The notes beneath the pieces are model-generated. The model was given only the letters and a program-made list of their open reading frames with translations. It was not told the DNA's origin and searched no databases. DNA of 64,000 bases, taken from contig JAQGDQ010000077.1 in NCBI GenBank assembly GCA_030141605.1, positions 616,001-680,000 of the forward strand, read 5' to 3'. This document shows, in pieces, positions 37,001-48,505 of the stretch; positions within the stretch are counted from its first letter, which is position 1; every line of letters starts with the position of its first letter. The DNA comes from Tubiluchus corallicola. Taxonomy: Eukaryota; Priapulida; Priapulimorpha; Priapulimorphida; Tubiluchidae. A program made the position numbers and the translations under genes.

Positions 37001-39102
37001 TTACAATCATGTTTTTTCTAGTTAAAACCTAATTACCTAGTCAAAATAAACTGACACACTAGCAGTGTGTCACTAAACAAAGTGACACACTAGCAGTTTT
37101 TGACAAATTACCAAAAACAGTTTACCATTACTATACACTAATGAATATACCAGTGGACACTTAGAATAAAATAATGTGATATTGTCTCAGATCTCCTTAC
37201 CATCCCTGTTTGCATCTACCGCAAAGAACAGATCTTTATTTTCCTCAATGGCATCGTTCATGTGTTCTGTGACCCGATCTCGTATCCAAACTTCCAATTC
37301 TCCTAGACTTACTTGCTCACTTTTGTCAGTATCCATTCTGAAAATTTATCAAGGAGTGTACATTTTGTATTTGACAAAATATTTCTGTCTGAACAATGTA
37401 ACAAATGGAAAATAAATTTTGAGTCTTTCAAAAATGTCAATGTTACAAATAGCAACAAAATTTATTTTGAGAAAGTCTCTGGTATTTCAAAACGCTTACA
37501 CAAAAGTATGGTAGTCAAAAAACATGAAAAATAAAACAAATAATAAACTTTTTTTAAAAACAACAACTTATGAAACATTTTAACACCTATAATACTGGAA
37601 AAGCATTTCTGATAGTTAAATAATTGATTAAAATCTAAATTAACGACGGGTGAGTCCAACTATTGATGACATACCACAAAGGAATGAAATTCTCAACAGC
37701 AAAAACAGTCCATGGTCATGTTGCACATATTTGCGAAAGCGAAAATTGAAGTACAGTGCTATAAGAAATTTAGTGTGTTATACTGCAAGTTTTAAGATAA
37801 AAATTCCATTTTCAAATTTACCGCTCTGCTCACGCATGAGCTGTCGATGTGTGAAGTACATCACAAACAGCACCTATTTTTTGCGCAACGCGTTTCCGAA
37901 ATGCAGGTACTAGTGCCCATCTAACTAATGAATGGCGACATGCATATAACCGCGAAGAACTAGTGGCACTAATGTGAAACTGTGTTTGTGTGGTAATAAT
38001 TCGTTCACGTAAGTTATTCTTGCTCGTTTAACATTGCTGATCTGTAGCTTGCTAGCAATGCTAGTGTCCAAAGTGCAGTTTTAATTTTTAACTAGCAATA
38101 CACCGCATAACTGAGTGGAGTTTCACACAGACATTAATATTACTAAGAAAAATTGAACTTGTTAAGCGTAAATTATAATAATTGTGTGCAAATGTAACAA
38201 CATTTTGTTGAGTTTTAATCATTAAGTAAGCAAAGCCCTTAAGTTCTTGAAGTAGGTAAAAAGTTTGCATTATTGTGGCAGTAGGTTTGAGTAATTAATT
38301 TCTGTCTTGTTTGCATTTTTATCTGCACATTTAGCATCACTCAGTCCTACAGCACGCCTCTTCATTGTCACTGCCACTGCTGTAAGGCTCAACAATAAAA
38401 AACTGAAACTTGTTGCTGTTTCTTTGCTTGCTGCTATAGAAGAGCCATGACAAATCACGAAAAAAATTAAATTAGTTAAGTGACTATTTTATATTATAAG
38501 GCAATTCTCAAGCTACGAACAGGTCGAATGACACAAAGGTTTGTTTTAGCATCACTTTTCCACCTTATGCCCAACGTTCCAAAAAGAGATAATTAATAGA
38601 TAGCAATCTAAACTCACTTATGAAAAATATCCGTTAAAATCCGAATTTGGACGATTTCTGGATCATCTACATTAATCGGAACACCATTGCCAAACATTGC
38701 CTCTTTGTGATAATCTTTATTAATATGGCCATCTCGCTCCAGTTTCAATCCTTCCAAATGATCTGGCGGCTTTAAATCTTCAGGGTTTACATGAACCTTT
38801 TGAGTTTGTTGCTGCTCGTAACTCTTTTTCACTGGTGACCTATTTATCTCATCTTCTTTCTGAGATGCATTTACATAAGACTTTTTATGTAAAACGTCAT
38901 CATTACTACTACTGTTTTTTCCATGAAACTGTAGCTTATTCTCCCCTATATTAATATCAACCTCATTTACTGATAGTGATACTTCCGCATTTGTATCATT
39001 GTTTTTTGTCTTGTCGACTGGTTTGCTGATAACTTGACACAAAAATAAAGCAGAAACGATAAACACAATACAATACACGACGAAGCAGTTGCTGTTTTGC
39101 AT
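34012..39102 (-). CDS. SDF4: 45 kDa calcium-binding protein (Cab45/SDF4) homologue, 423 aa
   Basis: Cab45 is a soluble CREC-family protein of the Golgi lumen that binds Ca2+ and helps sort secreted cargo. Exons, complement of: 38618..39102, 37201..37337, 36192..36335, 35693..35848, 34716..34888, 34012..34188, all in phase. The N-terminus (MQNSNCFVVYCIVFIVSALF...) is a signal peptide with likely cleavage near residue 26. An acidic, Asn/Ser-rich linker follows, then PPDHLEGLKLERDGH at about 116-130, a Cab45 signature. Six EF-hand loops follow: DTDKSEQVSLGE, DANRDGYATWDE, DENQDERLSERE, DRDNDGQLTAEE, DLDRNGIATFEE, DADENGQLSLGE, each with acidic or oxygen ligands at positions 1, 3, 5 and 12. The HPEHS motif in exon 4 is also typical. 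The protein ends HDEF, like HEEF in vertebrate Cab45. It is about 60 residues longer than the human protein, owing to the N-terminal linker. Confidence 0.93.
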
Positions 39103-39449
39103 TTTGTAACGAAGAAATTACAAAGACTAAAACTGAAAAATTAAAAGATACTGCAAATAACTAGGAGATAACATAAATCGTAAAAACTTCGCGTAAGTCA
39201 CGTTGCAATTGGCCTACTGTGCTGCTACCTTTTGACAGAAGATAAAAGCAAAGTAAAAAAATATTCGTTGCGTAACAGCAGAGATAATGAATTTGTGGTG
39301 TTCGAAAATTAATGATAATTCCTGTTGTGGCTGTGAGTAATCACAACATTCTTGTTCACTTACAATGCATTTATAATACCAATTTTTTTCAGCAACTGCC
39401 TGTAATGTAGTAACGTCGTAGTTACGGCATAAGTCACGTGATAGAAAAA
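39103..39449. promoter_or_regulatory. Bidirectional promoter between SDF4 and ZMYND12
   Basis: The two start codons point away from each other with only 347 bp between them, so the 5' UTRs and promoters must share this space. The palindrome TCACGTGA (39434..39441) is an E-box of the USF/MITF/TFE type, nine bases before the ZMYND12 ATG. The start itself reads AAAAATGGCGGCG, matching the YY1 core ATGGCGGC; when this overlaps the start codon of a short-leader mRNA it is known as a TISU element. A further CACGT lies near 39198. No TATA box is evident on either strand. Confidence 0.6.
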
Positions 39450-42400
39450 ATGGCGGCGTACACAAATAGTCTATCAAAGCATGGGACTTCAAAGTCACGT
39501 CGTTCCCTCACAAAAGCAACAACAACAGAGCTTACTCAAACACAGGCTTGCGTTTTCATGAACGCTCCAAGAAATCAGCATTGTGAACTTTGTAAAAAGC
39601 CTGCTATGGTTGGTTGCCCCGAGTGCAAATTAACATTTTACTGGCAAGTTTCCATTAATTCGTATAATGCTTAATACGCCGCTTAATAAAATTACCACAG
39701 GGCCAGCAATAAGTACGGCGGTTTTATTATCTGGCAACCTTTTGCAAGCGCTTGTACTTCGCATAGTATAGTGTGAATGCGTCACCCTAATTAATACTGG
39801 CTGTCAATTTTCTTACATGTAGTTAATAATTATTTTTATCATTCATTTTTTAATCAAGGGATCTTTTGCGAGACACCCTTAAAGTCTCAGCTGCTTCCCA
39901 CTGGCTGCAGTTAAGGCTGTAACCCTATCTAACTCTTCTTTTCCTTCTGCACCTAACTCTCCATATCTTCACGTCAAAGTCTGTGGGCAAAATGTTCACA
40001 TAAACGCTCTGATCAACGCGAAAGAGTTGTTTTATTGCTAATGGAACTTGAAATTTGTTTCTACTAGGAAAACACATACTTTTAAGGATATCATTAAGTA
40101 TTTATCCTTGTTCTGATTCTTAGTTTTCAACTGTTTTGAATTTGTGAAGTGTAATTATAGGCCCATTATTGTTTTAGATGTTTTGATCTCTTACTAATGT
40201 TGTACAGTAAAACTGTAATTTGTGACTAGTTTCACATAAATGCATATACAGCCAAATGTGGCTAAAACACCTCTAAAACACTCATTTTTTGAAAATCTTG
40301 GAATTATCAGGAATTATGCAATACAGCAAAGAAGCTGAAGGTCAGTAGAATGCCACTTAGCATGAGATTATAGCACTGCAGAATAAAATATTAATTATTA
40401 TTTTAGTTTGCCGAACTTTATCGTTGTGAAGATTAAACATTATCTAACTCAGTGCTATTCGCTAAGCATAGAGGATTAAATGTTACTAATATTGGCTATC
40501 TGATGTGCAGCAATTAGCTGTAGATTGTAAAAGCAGTCTGAATCGTTAAAATATATAATAAATATTTTGATAAATGAAAAGCATTTCTTTAGAGTGAAAA
40601 CTGTAATTTGCAGTAGAATTTGCATTATAGGTATAACTTTGGGCATCTCATTTACCTCATGTCATAAATTACAGAATAACATTTACAGCAGATGCGATTT
40701 TAATTGACAGCGCGACAGGCAATGTAATTAGAACGATATTAGCCCTAGTTATCCATTTTTGAATAACTATTAAGTTTTTTTATGCAATTTATCTCTAAGT
40801 AATGATGTTCAGTGTGAGTAGTTCTAGATCCTAGGTGGTTTTGTATTTTTTATTGTATCCGTTTTTAGCATAACCTGTATGTAAAGTATTGGATAACAAA
40901 GTGCTAATCAGTTATTTGTATTCTTTGTCTGTTTAATTTTGTAGCACAGTGGCACATTTGGAAAAGGACTTTAACACGATTCACAATAAATTGTGTCAGT
41001 ACTTTAAGATTTTGCGTGCAGTAACATCTGAATATCATTCTAAAGAGGAAAGATTACAGCAAGCGGAAAAGCACTTGTGTATAAAGGTGTGTATATGTTT
41101 TGTGTATATTTAATTGAGAGACCTGCATCATGTATATATGTATAAGCAGAATATCATGTTGATTATGATTATTGCAGCACATATATGTCCTATGATCAGT
41201 AACTCAAGCAGCCTGTGAAATAATCTGTTCCATAAACATGGTGCAGATGAGGAAAATCTCCTCTTTTTGAAAATATTGTTTAAAATGTCCTCCCTTTGAA
41301 AATATTGTTCAGTCTTCTCACTGGTATTCTCAATTGGGATTTGTTATGTTGAATGAAAAGTTCCACCAGGAATGTAGTAGCTGATTAACTCTGAAGGATG
41401 TTGTGGTCCTAAATTGTGCACTGTTCAAATGTAGATACAGTTGCTTAGAAAGCTAAAAAAATTTCTTAAGATTGAGTAAAACATGTGAAAAGCCATTATT
41501 GATGGTTGTGCAGTATCTAATTTGCAAGCTATATTTTTAGAAAGAGCTTTTGCAGATGACTCGCTCTACAGGTCAACAATATCTTTGGGAAGAAAAATAT
41601 GAAGATGCTATTCCGGCAGTTTTACAGTCACTGAAATTCGCTATGGATGTGAGTGTAAAATATTTACTCATTTTCTCGTAATATATACATTTTTTATTTA
41701 TTGAACCATTAAGGAAGGAAATTACAGAAGATAAAGAAAAAACGACTCGAAAAACCTTATACATCTAAACAAAGAAACCACATATAAGTGGTATACTGAT
41801 TTAAGCGCAAAAACACATACAACAGAGCAACATACATATATATATATTATAAACTTAAAAAAATATTACATATGTATTACAGTTAGTCATGTAATCAAGC
41901 TTACACTGAGCTATCTCAGTCGGGCCTATCTTCAAATATTTTGTATTAATTTTAATAACTTCTACATCTTGTGATGCATTTAAAAACGTGAACTGCTCAT
42001 TGGAAGACATATAATGAAAGTTAGGACAAAAATCAGAAAGGATGGAGTAAATAATAGCAATGCGGTTACAAATTTAAGTCTTAAAGAATCTTATATTGTA
42101 ACAGAACATGGTACAAGTGTTAACCATCTCGGTTTGCAATAACAATGTTATTATTTACATTATTCATTTTATTGTGTAGTCAAATTTAAAGTGGTGTAGG
42201 GTCTAAAGAAATGTCATTTGCAGTTTTGTTTAAATAGCAACTATCTCATATACACATTGTGCCTCAGCTTTAAAGTGTGCTGCTGCTAAGCAGTGATTAT
42301 AATTGTGAATTTTTAGTTGCAAAAACCTGAGTCCAATTAGTACAAGTCATGTTCCTGCAATATCAGAGTTAATGGAATTGCAGTATGTTTGTAACATGAA

Positions 42401-45400
42401 TGTGAATTAGCCATTTCTGTATTTACTTTGTAGGAAATTATTGCTTTGATGCATTAATTTCAAACCTTAACTTCTCTTCAAGTTACAAGAACTAGCTTGT
42501 CTATGAACATTTGATGAGTAGTATAACATTTTCATATCAAAACATGAAAGTTATTCTCTTCCTGTGCCAAGCGTGTTTGATCTGTAACAAAACTGACTTG
42601 TGGACGCGATGATTCACATCGTGCCTCTGAAGCGAATGTCTAAGAGGTCTCAGTGTGAAATTGTTTGTAAAAGCCCAGCAGCACTAAGCCTTTGTAAAAA
42701 ATCAATGGACGACTGCTAGGAAAGCTAATTCTAGACAATTTCCGTGTTACTCTGCCTGCCAGTTCATTCTTTGTTGAAGAAGAATGTCTGTACATCAGGA
42801 CCAGCTAAATGCTACTGTTAGTTTAGTATTCAGTAGAAGGACTTCGCATCATATCATATTCATTCAAAATTAGTAGCTGGTCGTGCTGCTGAATATCGCA
42901 TTTTGGCTTGCAGCTTGCTGTAGCAAAATGTTGGGCCATTTGACAACTGTCAGGAAAGAGCATCTTCTGATCATCAGCATCCTTCAATCTAAAACAGAAA
43001 TTTTGGTGTTAAAGTATTAATTTGCTATGAAGCTGCTAGTGTCTTCCAAATACTTTCAAGCTGGTGCACCATTTAGCATTTTTTTGGTTCTAGCTTTCAA
43101 TTTTTGACAATTCTATTTTTGCCATTTCAGATTTATGGAGCTGGTAGTATAGAACTTGTGCCTTCTTTCGTAATGCTTGCTGAGGCTTGCATGGGTAAGG
43201 TACATCATTCCGTTTCTGATTTATGATGATTAGATGCTTGGTGACAGGATTCTGATATTTGTGCATGCATTGTGTGCATGTCATATATTACATTATAGAG
43301 CTTAAATTGTACATCACAATTATTGTTTGATGGTGATGGCTTCTATTTCCAAAAGTAGCTTATGGAATCAACTATTTTGTTCATGGTTTTTCCTCTTGTC
43401 AAGCCTAGATGCTCTAGTGGATGTGCCATCTACTAGATTTAAATGTAACTTCAATGTTCTGTTACGGCCCAGTATATAGTAGCTGCTTTTTCACACAATT
43501 GCTAGGTGTTTTGTATAAATGTGCCAAAAAATGGCAAACTTTTGCAGCGTAACTTTAACGTGGAGTATATCAGTTCAGAAATAACATAGAGCAATGAGTT
43601 TGGCATAAAAATTATCCTCGTGAAATGGAGGGTCAGGATATGTTAATAACTAGAAAATCCTTGCTGACATATGGAAGTTTTTACGGTGCAAAGACACAAA
43701 TCAATTTTCATTACACCTGTGCATCTATTTATTTAAATATGTAGTATTTTTGTTAAAATAGCAATTGCTAATCTGTACAGGTTTTTATATAAAATTGTAA
43801 ATTGTATAGCTTGTGAATTTTGTTGAGGTGTATTACTGCTAGTGAATCATGCATATAACAATTGAAGAAACATTTTAATTCCATTGCTTTAATTTTCTGT
43901 TATATTAACTTTTTAAGTATCTTATTTTTTACTGTGATAGTGCTCAAATGCTTTTGGATTAGTTGTAGTATTGTACTGGTCTCAAACTTGTTGGTGGTGC
44001 TGTTTGATTTGTGGTTTCTGCCAAGTTTACATAAACCACCAGAAATCATTAGTCGTGTGTAAAATGTCATACTTTTGAAGTGTAACAGCCAAAAAGATTG
44101 TGCTTTGAAAAGTGAAAAAACTCAGCAATCAGCTTGTTTATGTAGACACTTTAAGCAATTATTATGTATCTAATATGAGGAAACCAATAATGTTGTTAGC
44201 CATGAAGCCATTGACTAGCTTTTCACTGTAACTGGAATGGAGCTTTATAGCTTGTGCTTATTAATTACCACATAATTTTATTGAGTTTAACTACATATGT
44301 TATATACAGGTTTTGATAAGTTCAGTGAAGCACGAGCATATTTGGCTCAAGCACAATGGACAGTAGCTAACCTATCAAACTGCAGCCTTTTAGTCATGGC
44401 GAAGCTTAACCGTCAGCTCGGTCGACTAAGTGAACTTCAAGGAAACTTGGCCGAAGCAAAACGATATTATTCTGAACAGGTAAGCATAAGTGTTATCTTA
44501 GAAAATAATAGTTTTTGGGAATTATATTGGATTTAGGTGGAGATTTATGTCTTTACTAGCCTTTGTAGGTGTTGGGAAAAACTTAATCACAACTTTACAA
44601 TGCACAACCAATTGAAATGTTTTGCTTCAAAAATGATTTAAGCTACAATATAGTAAGAGTTTAAATGATTTCAACACTGCTTGTGATTATTTGTATTTTT
44701 GGCCATCTATTCAAGTTAACTTCATTTTTCCCTAGAGCCGAAGTATAAGTCATTCTTTATGGAATTGTATGTTTTTTGCACACAGCTTTTGAAAAATTCT
44801 TTTTTTTTGCTTTTGTAGATTTACAACTGCACCATGGCCTTGTCTGGTGATGATGTACATACATCTGTAGGTTATTTTCACCTGGCAAACATAAACATAA
44901 AGTTAAATCAGCTAGGAATTGCTGATTCACTGTACTCTAGGGTAATGTATATGCACTGTACTCATGAAATTGTTTATTTTGGGCTAGAATCTTACAGCGA
45001 TTGGTACACATCACTTGTCTAGCTTATCACATATCTAGCTAGTAATGTAAGGATATTTTTCATAGCTTTTTCAGCCAAGCAAGCCAAACATGACACTTGA
45101 TACTGTAAGAAAAGTTAACTGGGTCCCCAGACAGACCTAAATCTCTTGTTAGCATTAAATAATTAGATTATGACTGTGATTACCAGAGTGTTTATAAACT
45201 TTTGCGGTTAGGTGGATTGTGTGCTACAAGGAGGAAATCTCTGGCCTGCTCAGTCATATTGAACTAGCAATTCAGCTGCCAAAGCATGGAAATACTAATT
45301 TTTCAGTGTGTCTTTTCTTTCTCCAACACATTACCCGCAATGGGCAATAACTGTTAAAAATAAACCTCTTAGTCATAATCCAACTAATTAATGATATTGT

Positions 45401-48400
45401 TAGTTGCCAGCTCTCTTGTTAGCATTTGGTACTTTGATTATAAACAGATTTACCTACTGGTTAAAACACAAACCCCTTAAACTTACTTTAAACATTTTGG
45501 GTAACTTGTCGTACTAACCTACGCTAAATGAGTGAAACCAATTATTAAAACATGGTAAATGACATGACTAATGCAGCATATTTGTAAGATATAAAAAAAT
45601 TTAAGATTAATATTATTAATGTTTTGTACTGTGGAGTTTCCACAAACATAGTTATCACATTGTTTATCACATTGTTTTGGGAATTTTTGCATTAATTTTG
45701 TCACTATTTAATATAATTCAGATTCAAAACTATATTTCAGTGAAGTTTTGAATTTTAGATTCTAATGCTGCATTTTTGAAAAACTTATTGCCATTGTCAT
45801 TATAACTGACTTTTTGAGCAACACCATTATGAGTAGCTTAATTTAAATGTGACAGGTTATAAAAATTTGGCGTGATTACCTTCAACATATCTGGGAAGAG
45901 ATGAAGCTGGCAGCAACGAGACCAAAGAAACTGTTAGAAACAACAAAAGCCATTACTTTGGGTAAGTAGATCCATTTTTCACACGAGGTGTTGAGCACTA
46001 GTATAAGAGTGTCATAAGGTCTTATGTAACAGCAATTGCTACAGGCATTAATTAAGCTGTTTTCAAAGGAGTTGCTAGTAGTTATCAAAATAAAAGGTGC
46101 TTATGATTGCTATAGGCAAAGTGTAAAACCAGGTATTTTATAGAATGCTTAGGCATTTTATGTTGTGCCCAAACAGATCAGGTAAGCCATCTAAAATAGT
46201 TCCTTCTACATTTTTTCTTGGCATTATATATAATGCAAAAGTTTGTCTAGACGTAGTATGTAATTCTTAGGTAATTGCTGCATTTTTTCTAGACATTTTA
46301 TAGATTCCTAGATAAATTTTAGTTAGTGTAAAAATACAATAAATGTTCAACTGCTCTGATATAATTTTCCTAGCAGTTTTATATACTGCCAATATTATTT
46401 TACAAAATGTGTGACATTCAAATATGTCATGTTCCAATGTACTTGAAAATTTGGTAGTTATTACATTCCTTCTGCTTAGAATTCACTAGAATTCTAGCAT
46501 GAAACATGCTTTGACCCAGATGGCATTCCAGACATTTGGGTGGTGCAGTTGAGTTTCTCGAAACTTCATCTTGCCCTGTTAGTCCAACTTGTCATATTTT
46601 TTCTTTTATACTTTTTTATCGGCTTCAGTTTTTTAGGATTCCGTTGTGAATGGTCCAATGCCAGTGTGGATGCTGCTGGGCTTGGTTTTCTATTTGACTT
46701 TGTTTCCAGTTTATTTGAGTGTGATATTTTAGTTAGTTGTGGGATTAGTAAAGAGGGTTTGATGAGAAAGCCTGCCTGGTCTCGATTATTATGACATGCC
46801 ATGACCAATGAAGACGATGTTTATGATGGTGACTCGGTGCTCTGGCTCTTTCGAGACAGCTTCTTTAGTGACATACTAGTCGAATTTGATATTTAAGATG
46901 GAGGGGAAGGCTTGTTTATAGAAAAGTTCTCACTTTTTGATGCCACGATAAATATAGAGTCCAAGTTTTGCAGCCATATAAAGCAAATGTGAGATGATGA
47001 CAGCTTAATAAACCAGAAGTTCATTTAGAACTTTGCTCTTAAAGATTCATTTTGTAAGTTTTCCAAAACCACATGAGCTTGTTGGAGAGCAGGCTTCCTA
47101 GGTATGGAAAGTGGTCTACCTAATTGAGCAGTATGTCAGAGGTGGCAATGTTGCATTCATTGCCAACAAAACAATTAACTCTCCTGCTTACTTGAACTGC
47201 TTGCTTGATTTAGTACATTAACTTAATCCATCTTATGCAGTCCATATGATGTCTAAGTAAGGTATAAAATATCTATGAAAAGTTTGGTTCAACACGAATT
47301 ATGTTCATTTTACACTTTGCCAAATTCACTTTATGCATTTTATTTAAATCCTAGCTATTATGTAAAACATCTAGATAAGGCGTCAAAGTATTACAACAAA
47401 AAGTCTATTTCACCATTTTCTCGCAATGTGTAAGTGTTGAATGAAATGCCTAGGAACTTTGTAAAATGTCTAAATTTACACATTGCCTGTAACGTAGACA
47501 CAGCATTAGCCTATTGTGTTGACATTCATGAAGTGCCTCACCACCACCACCACCACCACCATCACCAACCATCAGCACCACCACCACCACCACCATCACC
47601 ACCACCACCACCACCACCACTACCACAACCTCTACCACAGTGGCTACCACTAAAATTTTGTATGATCTAACTTGTCCTATCTTGATTATTTAGGCTACAG
47701 TTATTTGTGCAAATCCGAAACACAAAGAACTATACATTTCTATGTTCAAAAATTTAAAATTTGCTCCTTCTCTAAATAGAAGCTCTAACAAGGCAGGGCA
47801 GAAACAGTCAAAGCCCTTTTTGGCAGCAATTTTCAACCATAGGCTGCTTTATAGGAAATTTTTAACAACACAACAATGCTGATATGTTATAAATAATTAA
47901 CAAGATATTATTATAGCAATTTTTTGATGTTTTGGATCGAGTTCGTCCATTGACCACGAATGGTAGAGGTTGAAGTGTATGTTATTAAGTAAAGCAGTAG
48001 TTGCATTTATGCCTAGTAGAAATCATTTTGCCAGGAAGAAGACCAAGAAAAAAAGACTGTGTAAACAACACTCTGTTTTGAGAACAATTTAGATTCTCCT
48101 AGCATTCAAGTTGCTTTTGTTTCGTTCAGCTAGTTCGACAAACATCAACGTTCCTGACGGGGAATAGCTTATGTGCTGAAAATGACAGATAAAATTATTC
48201 TTTGTGGTTCACAGGTTTGTTTTCTTTACACAATAGGTGAAGAATGGGAAACAGAAGCTTTGCGGATTTTGCAGTCTATTCATGCCTGGTATGAAAAACA
48301 TTCAGAGGAGTACCCAACTCACTGTACACAATCGGCGGAAGTACTAGACTTGCATTATAACATTATGCATTGCCAAGTTTGTCCAGTTTCTCCAGTTAGA

Positions 48401-48505
48401 ACTTTAAAACCTGAAACGCAAGATACACCAACGCTCTCGTCGCAAGACACATTGATTTCATCACCAGATAAAATACCACTGGATGATGCATATGCTTCAG
48501 ACTAG
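39450..48505 (+). CDS. ZMYND12: ZMYND12 homologue: MYND zinc finger and TPR-like protein, 391 aa
   Basis: ZMYND12 is an axoneme- and sperm-flagellum-associated protein in vertebrates. Exons: 39450..39643, 40945..41086, 41541..41648, 43131..43194, 44310..44479, 44819..44941, 45856..45961, 48237..48505; all phases match. The MYND finger uses Cys45, Cys48, Cys56, Cys59, Cys65, His69, His78 and Cys82; His instead of Cys at the sixth ligand is also seen in the human protein. Helical TPR-like repeats follow, with recognisable family segments: YEDAIPAVLQSLKFAMD, YGAGSIELVPSFVMLAEA, AQAQWTV, GYFHLANI, IADSLYSRV-x-K-IW. The C-terminus after about residue 345 is Ser/Thr/Pro-rich. The first intron uses a GC donor (TACTG then GCAAGT at 39644); codon 65 must be Cys, and this splice supplies it. 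A candidate poly(A) signal is AATAAA at 49942..49947. Confidence 0.92.
41690..42090 (-). mobile_element. 3' relic of an L2/CR1-like LINE, antisense in ZMYND12 intron 3
   Basis: Read on the minus strand, about 42078-41855 is open and contains LSDFCPNFHYMSSNEQFTF, then FLNASQDVEVIKINTKYL. This matches the pattern at the C-terminus of CR1/L2-type reverse-transcriptase proteins (Cys-Pro-x-Phe, then a KF-x-F-L segment, then a Gly/Lys-Tyr-Leu end). An A-rich tail with AATAAATAAA follows near 41695-41705, as expected for a LINE 3' end. Only the last fraction of the element remains. The clade assignment is tentative. Confidence 0.42.
46500..47200 (-). mobile_element. Decayed LINE reverse-transcriptase C-terminal region, antisense in ZMYND12 intron 7
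   Basis: On the minus strand, broken frames read in order: VDHFPYLGSLLSN (compare the usual VxxFxYLGSxLS), then an LYGCKTWTLY-like segment, a leucine/arginine region with LERA, then LHWSWHV (usual LRWxGHV), and finally a region resembling the terminal xxWRxxIHxG segment. The order and spacing match non-LTR retrotransposon proteins, which end this way after the catalytic domain. Many stops and frameshifts make it inactive. Its orientation is opposite to the host gene. Confidence 0.58.
47539..47640. repeat. CCA/CAC trinucleotide microsatellite
   Basis: About 100 bases of almost pure CCA units with a few T and G interruptions, in the last intron of ZMYND12. Open frames across it (poly-His, poly-Pro, poly-Val) are by-products. 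Confidence 0.9.

Noticed and set aside
39438-39449. GTG at 39438 as an earlier start of ZMYND12
   Set aside because: ATG 39450 has the YY1/TISU context; a GTG start is not expected in an animal gene.
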